The notes beneath the pieces were generated by a model, which saw only the letters and a program-made list of their open reading frames with translations, was not told the origin of the DNA and ran no database searches. Source: Gammaproteobacteria bacterium (GTDB lineage: Bacteria > Pseudomonadota > Gammaproteobacteria > HyVt-429). Taken from it: a stretch of 64,000 bases of DNA. Both the position numbers and the translations under genes were made by a program. The stretch spans positions 1-64,000 of the forward strand of contig JAADGI010000017.1 of assembly GCA_013152415.1 (NCBI GenBank). Direction: 5' to 3'. Below, piece by piece: positions 60,306 through 64,000 of the stretch. Position 1 is the stretch's first letter. Each line of letters starts with the position of its first letter.

Positions 60306-62435
60306 TCAGCTAAGCAGCAAACGTTGAGTCTCAGAAATTTGATCCCGGGCCTCGTGCAATATCTCCAAACTAAGACCCGGTGTCAGTTTTCCCAATGCGA
60401 GTTTTTCAAAGGCGGGTAACTCGTTCATGTTGGGATAGTCGGCATCGCCTGGTGTGCCGACCGCACAGTGCAGTTGTGCAATGATAACAAGATCACAATA
60501 GTCGGGATGTTCACCGGGGTCCCGATACCACTCATCGGCCTCCAGGGCACAGGTCATAAAATCATCGGCAAACCCCCAATGAGCGAGTATCGCTCCGCCA
60601 ATCTGCCCACGCATGTGTTCCACGATGGTGGAAATATGCTTTTCGTTCTGCCCCATCTCTGGATGACGGGTGGCATAAGCTAAAATTGGTGCAACACCGA
60701 TATCATGGAGCAGCCCCGCCAGTAAGGCCTCCTCAGGGTCTAACCCAGGGGTTAAACGGGCAAGCACCTGACAGATGGCTGCCACCTCAGTACTGTGTTG
60801 CAGAAGCGCCCTCATGTACTTCATCAGCAATGGGTTGTCAGTATGGAACACCTCCCGCATAGCAAAGGTCGTTACCAACTTGCGCGTGGTCTCTGTCCCC
60901 AAACGCACAATGGCGGCACTACAAGTCTCCACCGGTGAACTGCCCCGACATAACGCACTGTTTGCGGCACGTACGATCTTGGCAGCAATGGCGGGGTCTG
61001 CCTGAACCACACGTGCGATGGTCGCGGCATCAGAGCCCTCCTGTACCGTGCTTCGCCTGACACGCATGGCAATATCAGGGCAACTGGGTAATATGAATTG
61101 TTCATTTTCAATGTCTACTAAAAGCTCGCGCACCAACTCAGTATCTTGCAATCGATCCAAATCACCCGTATCAATCGGCACTAAGGCATTGGGTCGACTA
61201 TCGGCCCGCAATCTATGCAGCAAGGCATCATGCACTCGAAGAATTATGACAGTAGTTTGGGTGTACACATCGTAGAGCCGAGGTACCAAGTGTGCGATGC
61301 CATGGCGGGCCGTCTCCGAGCCAGATGACACAACGACAGTATCACTATCGTCTGATTCCAGTTCCAACCGACCTTCAATCAGATAGTAATTCCAACGGTC
61401 ACTGGAGTTTATTTTAATGAGATGCTGACCCGCCCGGGTCTGACGTACCGATGCCTTAGTTGTCAATAGATCCATTTGACTCTCGGTCAGGGCATGAAAA
61501 TCGTCAAATTGTCTGAGCACCTCTGCATCAAGATGCTCACCCACGGTGAGGGTGACGGTTACTTCGTCAGCAGCCTGCTCAATGGGTTTTATCCGAACAA
61601 CAGGTTTCGCTTTTGGTGTTTGGGTCGTTTCAGGGTTTGTGATGTTTAGCCTGCCTTTGTCGGCATCCTTGAAGCCACCTTCACTATCTGTTCGCTTGTC
61701 TATGCCCCAATCCACACCTGCATCTACGGGACCACCTGATGTGGCGAGAGAATCATCGACCAGGGACAAGTCTGATTCACGGCGTACGTCTAATCTGACC
61801 ACGCTGGAATGTATGCTTCGACCCAGCGACTTAAAGTGGGTATCGCATCGTTGTGCCTGGGGTATGGGTGCCAGAAGATTAACCATCTCCAACACGGGGG
61901 CCTGGAGGGTCTCAGCTTCCGTTTCCACACCCAACCATTCGGAATATGCAGCAAGATTCTTGCCTGGGTTCATGAGTAGCGGACAATAAATCGGGGTATC
62001 CCGGTTGCCTTCTGCGCAGTATCCCAAAAGCAGTTCCGTGCCTTGATAAACGCTCTTAAACCGATTACGTTTCTGAAATGCCGTCAACCCATCACCACGG
62101 CGCCCTGGTTGTGGATAGAGCAGATGTAACACCGAAAGATCAAAGGCCAATGTAGGGGAATGCCACACCTGCTTAGCAGAACCCTGATAGACAATGCCCA
62201 ACAGTACACCGTTATCCGTCGCCCCTGTGGCACGTAGTGCAAGAAATTGGGCGATGATGTCTTGAAACTCCTTGCTGCGCTCTGGATCAGCAACCACACC
62301 TTGAGTGCTATCAAGGAGGCTGAGTTGGCCTTTATCGGTCAAAACATAGAAACCATTGAGCCCAAGAAGCAGGGTGGATATCGGATTGCTACCCGGTAAA
62401 CCCACTTCCTGCAAAGGTGCATCTGCACTACTCAC
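60306..62435 (-). CDS. HDOD-domain signalling protein with cyclic-nucleotide-binding-like middle domain
   Basis: FILPSCPDIAMRVRRSTVQEGSDAATIARVVQADPAIAAKIVRAANSAL, LLHDIGVAPILAYA; cNMP-like AGQHLIKINSSDRWNYYLIEGRLELE. Confidence 0.9.
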   Translation of the reverse strand: MSSADAPLQEVGLPGSNPISTLLLGLNGFYVLTDKGQLSLLDSTQGVVADPERSKEFQDIIAQFLALRATGATDNGVLLGIVYQGSAKQVWHSPTLAFDLSVLHLLYPQPGRRGDGLTAFQKRNRFKSVYQGTELLLGYCAEGNRDTPIYCPLLMNPGKNLAAYSEWLGVETEAETLQAPVLEMVNLLAPIPQAQRCDTHFKSLGRSIHSSVVRLDVRRESDLSLVDDSLATSGGPVDAGVDWGIDKRTDSEGGFKDADKGRLNITNPETTQTPKAKPVVRIKPIEQAADEVTVTLTVGEHLDAEVLRQFDDFHALTESQMDLLTTKASVRQTRAGQHLIKINSSDRWNYYLIEGRLELESDDSDTVVVSSGSETARHGIAHLVPRLYDVYTQTTVIILRVHDALLHRLRADSRPNALVPIDTGDLDRLQDTELVRELLVDIENEQFILPSCPDIAMRVRRSTVQEGSDAATIARVVQADPAIAAKIVRAANSALCRGSSPVETCSAAIVRLGTETTRKLVTTFAMREVFHTDNPLLMKYMRALLQHSTEVAAICQVLARLTPGLDPEEALLAGLLHDIGVAPILAYATRHPEMGQNEKHISTIVEHMRGQIGGAILAHWGFADDFMTCALEADEWYRDPGEHPDYCDLVIIAQLHCAVGTPGDADYPNMNELPAFEKLALGKLTPGLSLEILHEARDQISETQRLLLS

Positions 62436-62778
62436 CCAATCATTCCTTATCCTTTCAGAAGGACCATGACACGATCAAAATACTCACCCTGGCTGACTCT
62501 AGCGAAAACAGCGGACGACGCAAGGCCCGAGTACCCCATGCCGGGGCCTCAGGGGAAAGCGTACACCTACATAGTGGCTTATCGGCTGCAAAAAGAATGA
62601 CTTTAGGGCACTACCCGCCACTGGGAAAGCAATGTGGACGAATGCCTCCTAAGCAGCTGATAGCGGGCAATTTGGGTGAAATGCGGGGCCAGACAAAGGC
62701 AGGCTTACGGCACCGGTCAGCCACATGTATAATGCGCCCACTGCTTGCCACTACACATATTTCTGGAGCCTCAAACCC

Positions 62779-63243
62779 ATGCCCGTATCAAAAACAAGCC
62801 TGGTTACAATCTTTAGATCACTCGCCATCGCGGTCCTGGTGACCGGGTTGGCAGCATGCCAACCTCAAGCCCAGCCCCAGGAGATCACCGTATATAAAAG
62901 TGCCACCTGTGGCTGTTGCAAAAAATGGGTAACCCATCTACAAGATAACGGGTATACAGTGAAGGCCATCAATGTCGCCGACATCGATACCATCAAAAAA
63001 GAACAGGGTGTGCCTGGGCATTTGTCTAGCTGTCACACCGCACTGGTAGATGGTTACGTCATCGAGGGCCACGTGCCCGCAGCGGATATCAAGCGTCTGC
63101 TGGTAGAGCGGCCCAAGACCAAAGGCATTGCGGTGCCGGGAATGCCTATGGGATCACCGGGGATGAAAGGATCGCGCAAAGACAATTATAACGTTGTAAC
63201 CTTTAATGGGAACGGTGCCACAGGTGTTTTTGAACGGCACTAG
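62779..63243 (+). CDS. DUF411 metal-binding lipoprotein
   Basis: LVTGLAAC lipobox; ITVYKSATCGCCKKWVTHLQDNGY...GVPGHLSSCHTALVDGYVIEGHVPAADIKRLL. Confidence 0.95.
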   Translation: MPVSKTSLVTIFRSLAIAVLVTGLAACQPQAQPQEITVYKSATCGCCKKWVTHLQDNGYTVKAINVADIDTIKKEQGVPGHLSSCHTALVDGYVIEGHVPAADIKRLLVERPKTKGIAVPGMPMGSPGMKGSRKDNYNVVTFNGNGATGVFERH

Positions 63244-63260
63244 TCAGAGGTTGAACAGAA

Positions 63261-63284
63261 CAGGTCGGCCTTCAGGCCGACCTG
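63261..63284. terminator. Candidate bidirectional terminator hairpin
   Basis: caggtcggcc-ttca-ggccgacctg, 10-bp perfect stem in the 46-bp gap between convergent genes; no clear U-tract. Confidence 0.6.
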
Positions 63285-63289
63285 CAGAA

Positions 63290-64000
63290 TCAACTCCCCA
63301 TGCCTTTGGCTGAAGCGGTTAGACGTTTGCCTGCGAACGTCACAAAATCTATTAAGATTTGCCCCCCCTCTTTCATCAAAGAATCTACCTCCTTGACGTT
63401 GCCATCTGCTTTTCCCGCATGCTCCTTGGTTTGATCTTCGTCCAAATCAGAGAGTTTATTCAAGGCCTTTTCTCCCTTGGCCAAACGACGCTTGTTTTCC
63501 AACTCCAGGCGACGTTGGTCACGTTCACGATTTTCACGCTTGCGGGTTTTTTCATTCAGGGATACCCGTTTTATTGCCTGCGTTTCCTTGAAAAAGGCCA
63601 GTCTATCGACAAGAAAAGTAAAGTCTGGATTCTGTGCGATACGCTGATAGTGCGCCTTACGCAATAAATCCCGCATGGGGTCCATTTGGTAATAGGTCAC
63701 GAATTTCACACCACCCACGGTATCCCACTTCAAAGCATTTTGCAGTGCACTTTCCCCCACGTCCTCATGATCATAGATTGGAGGGTAGACAATATCCGGT
63801 ATGACACCCTGGTTCTGAGTGCTGGCCCCGGAAATCCGGTAGAATTTTCCTTGCGTCAGCTTTAATTGACCATGCTTTAGTGGGTACAAGGACTGGACTG
63901 TACCCTTTCCAAAGGTCCGGCTCCCTACGATAATGCCACGACGATAATCCTGTATCGCACCGGCAAAGATCTCTGATGCCGAGGCACTCAGCCGATTGAC
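63290..64000 (-). CDS. prc: Tail-specific (C-terminal processing) protease Prc/CtpA, N-terminus outside window
   Basis: minus-strand reading through window edge: VNRLSASASEIFAGAIQDYRRGIIVGSRTFGKGTVQSLYPLKHGQLKLTQGKFYRISGASTQNQGVIPDIVYPP (S41 catalytic Ser region), C-terminal coiled coil. Confidence 0.93.
   Translation of the reverse strand, partial: VNRLSASASEIFAGAIQDYRRGIIVGSRTFGKGTVQSLYPLKHGQLKLTQGKFYRISGASTQNQGVIPDIVYPPIYDHEDVGESALQNALKWDTVGGVKFVTYYQMDPMRDLLRKAHYQRIAQNPDFTFLVDRLAFFKETQAIKRVSLNEKTRKRENRERDQRRLELENKRRLAKGEKALNKLSDLDEDQTKEHAGKADGNVKEVDSLMKEGGQILIDFVTFAGKRLTASAKGMGS

Noticed and set aside
62466-62600. Small ORF MTRSKYSPWLTLAKTADDARPEYPMPGPQGKAYTYIVAYRLQKE
   Set aside because: No clear ribosome-binding site or family match; cannot distinguish from chance in the HDOD/DUF411 divergent promoter region.

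Overview
The window is a gammaproteobacterial-type chromosome segment, mostly conserved core genes with one accessory island. Left edge (1-4.7 kb, minus strand): end of a polysaccharide/O-unit cluster (SAM methyltransferase, toroid glycosidase-like protein, asnB, DUF354 protein). It is followed by a decayed IS256-type transposase remnant (~4.85-5.4 kb). Next are pilB-pilC-pilD-coaE (+), a Nudix/ThiE fusion, argJ, secA, an M23 peptidase, a DciA-like protein, and a complete division/cell-wall (dcw) cluster from lpxC back to mraZ (17-36 kb, minus). After that come RNase P RNA (minus, ~36.28-36.63 kb), rsmI, lpoA, yraN, gmhA/diaA, a BON lipoprotein, the rfaE2 domain, a GlcD-type oxidase, tusA, a 1952-aa alpha-2-macroglobulin with a CWEQ thioester motif, an AEC transporter, pbpC, DUF302 and cytochrome-c/DUF302 proteins, an HDOD protein, a DUF411 protein and a partial prc. 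The most interesting region is the ~6 kb accessory island (50.0-56.0 kb) separating the alpha-2-macroglobulin gene from pbpC. It holds small, all-plus-strand, cassette-like ORFs (a PemK/MazF-type TA pair, an HNH protein, DUF4160/DUF2442, a DUF3330-like protein, small membrane proteins). These are punctuated by a same-orientation, ~78-bp hairpin element (four good copies and one degenerate copy), two attC-like structured sites, a 4x17-bp tandem repeat, and a stray copy of the alpha-2-macroglobulin 3' end. I read this as a decayed integron-cassette-like array or hairpin-element-punctuated gene array with no recombinase in view. That reading is inference and needs database and structure checks. 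All family calls come from reading the translated sequences; no searches were run.
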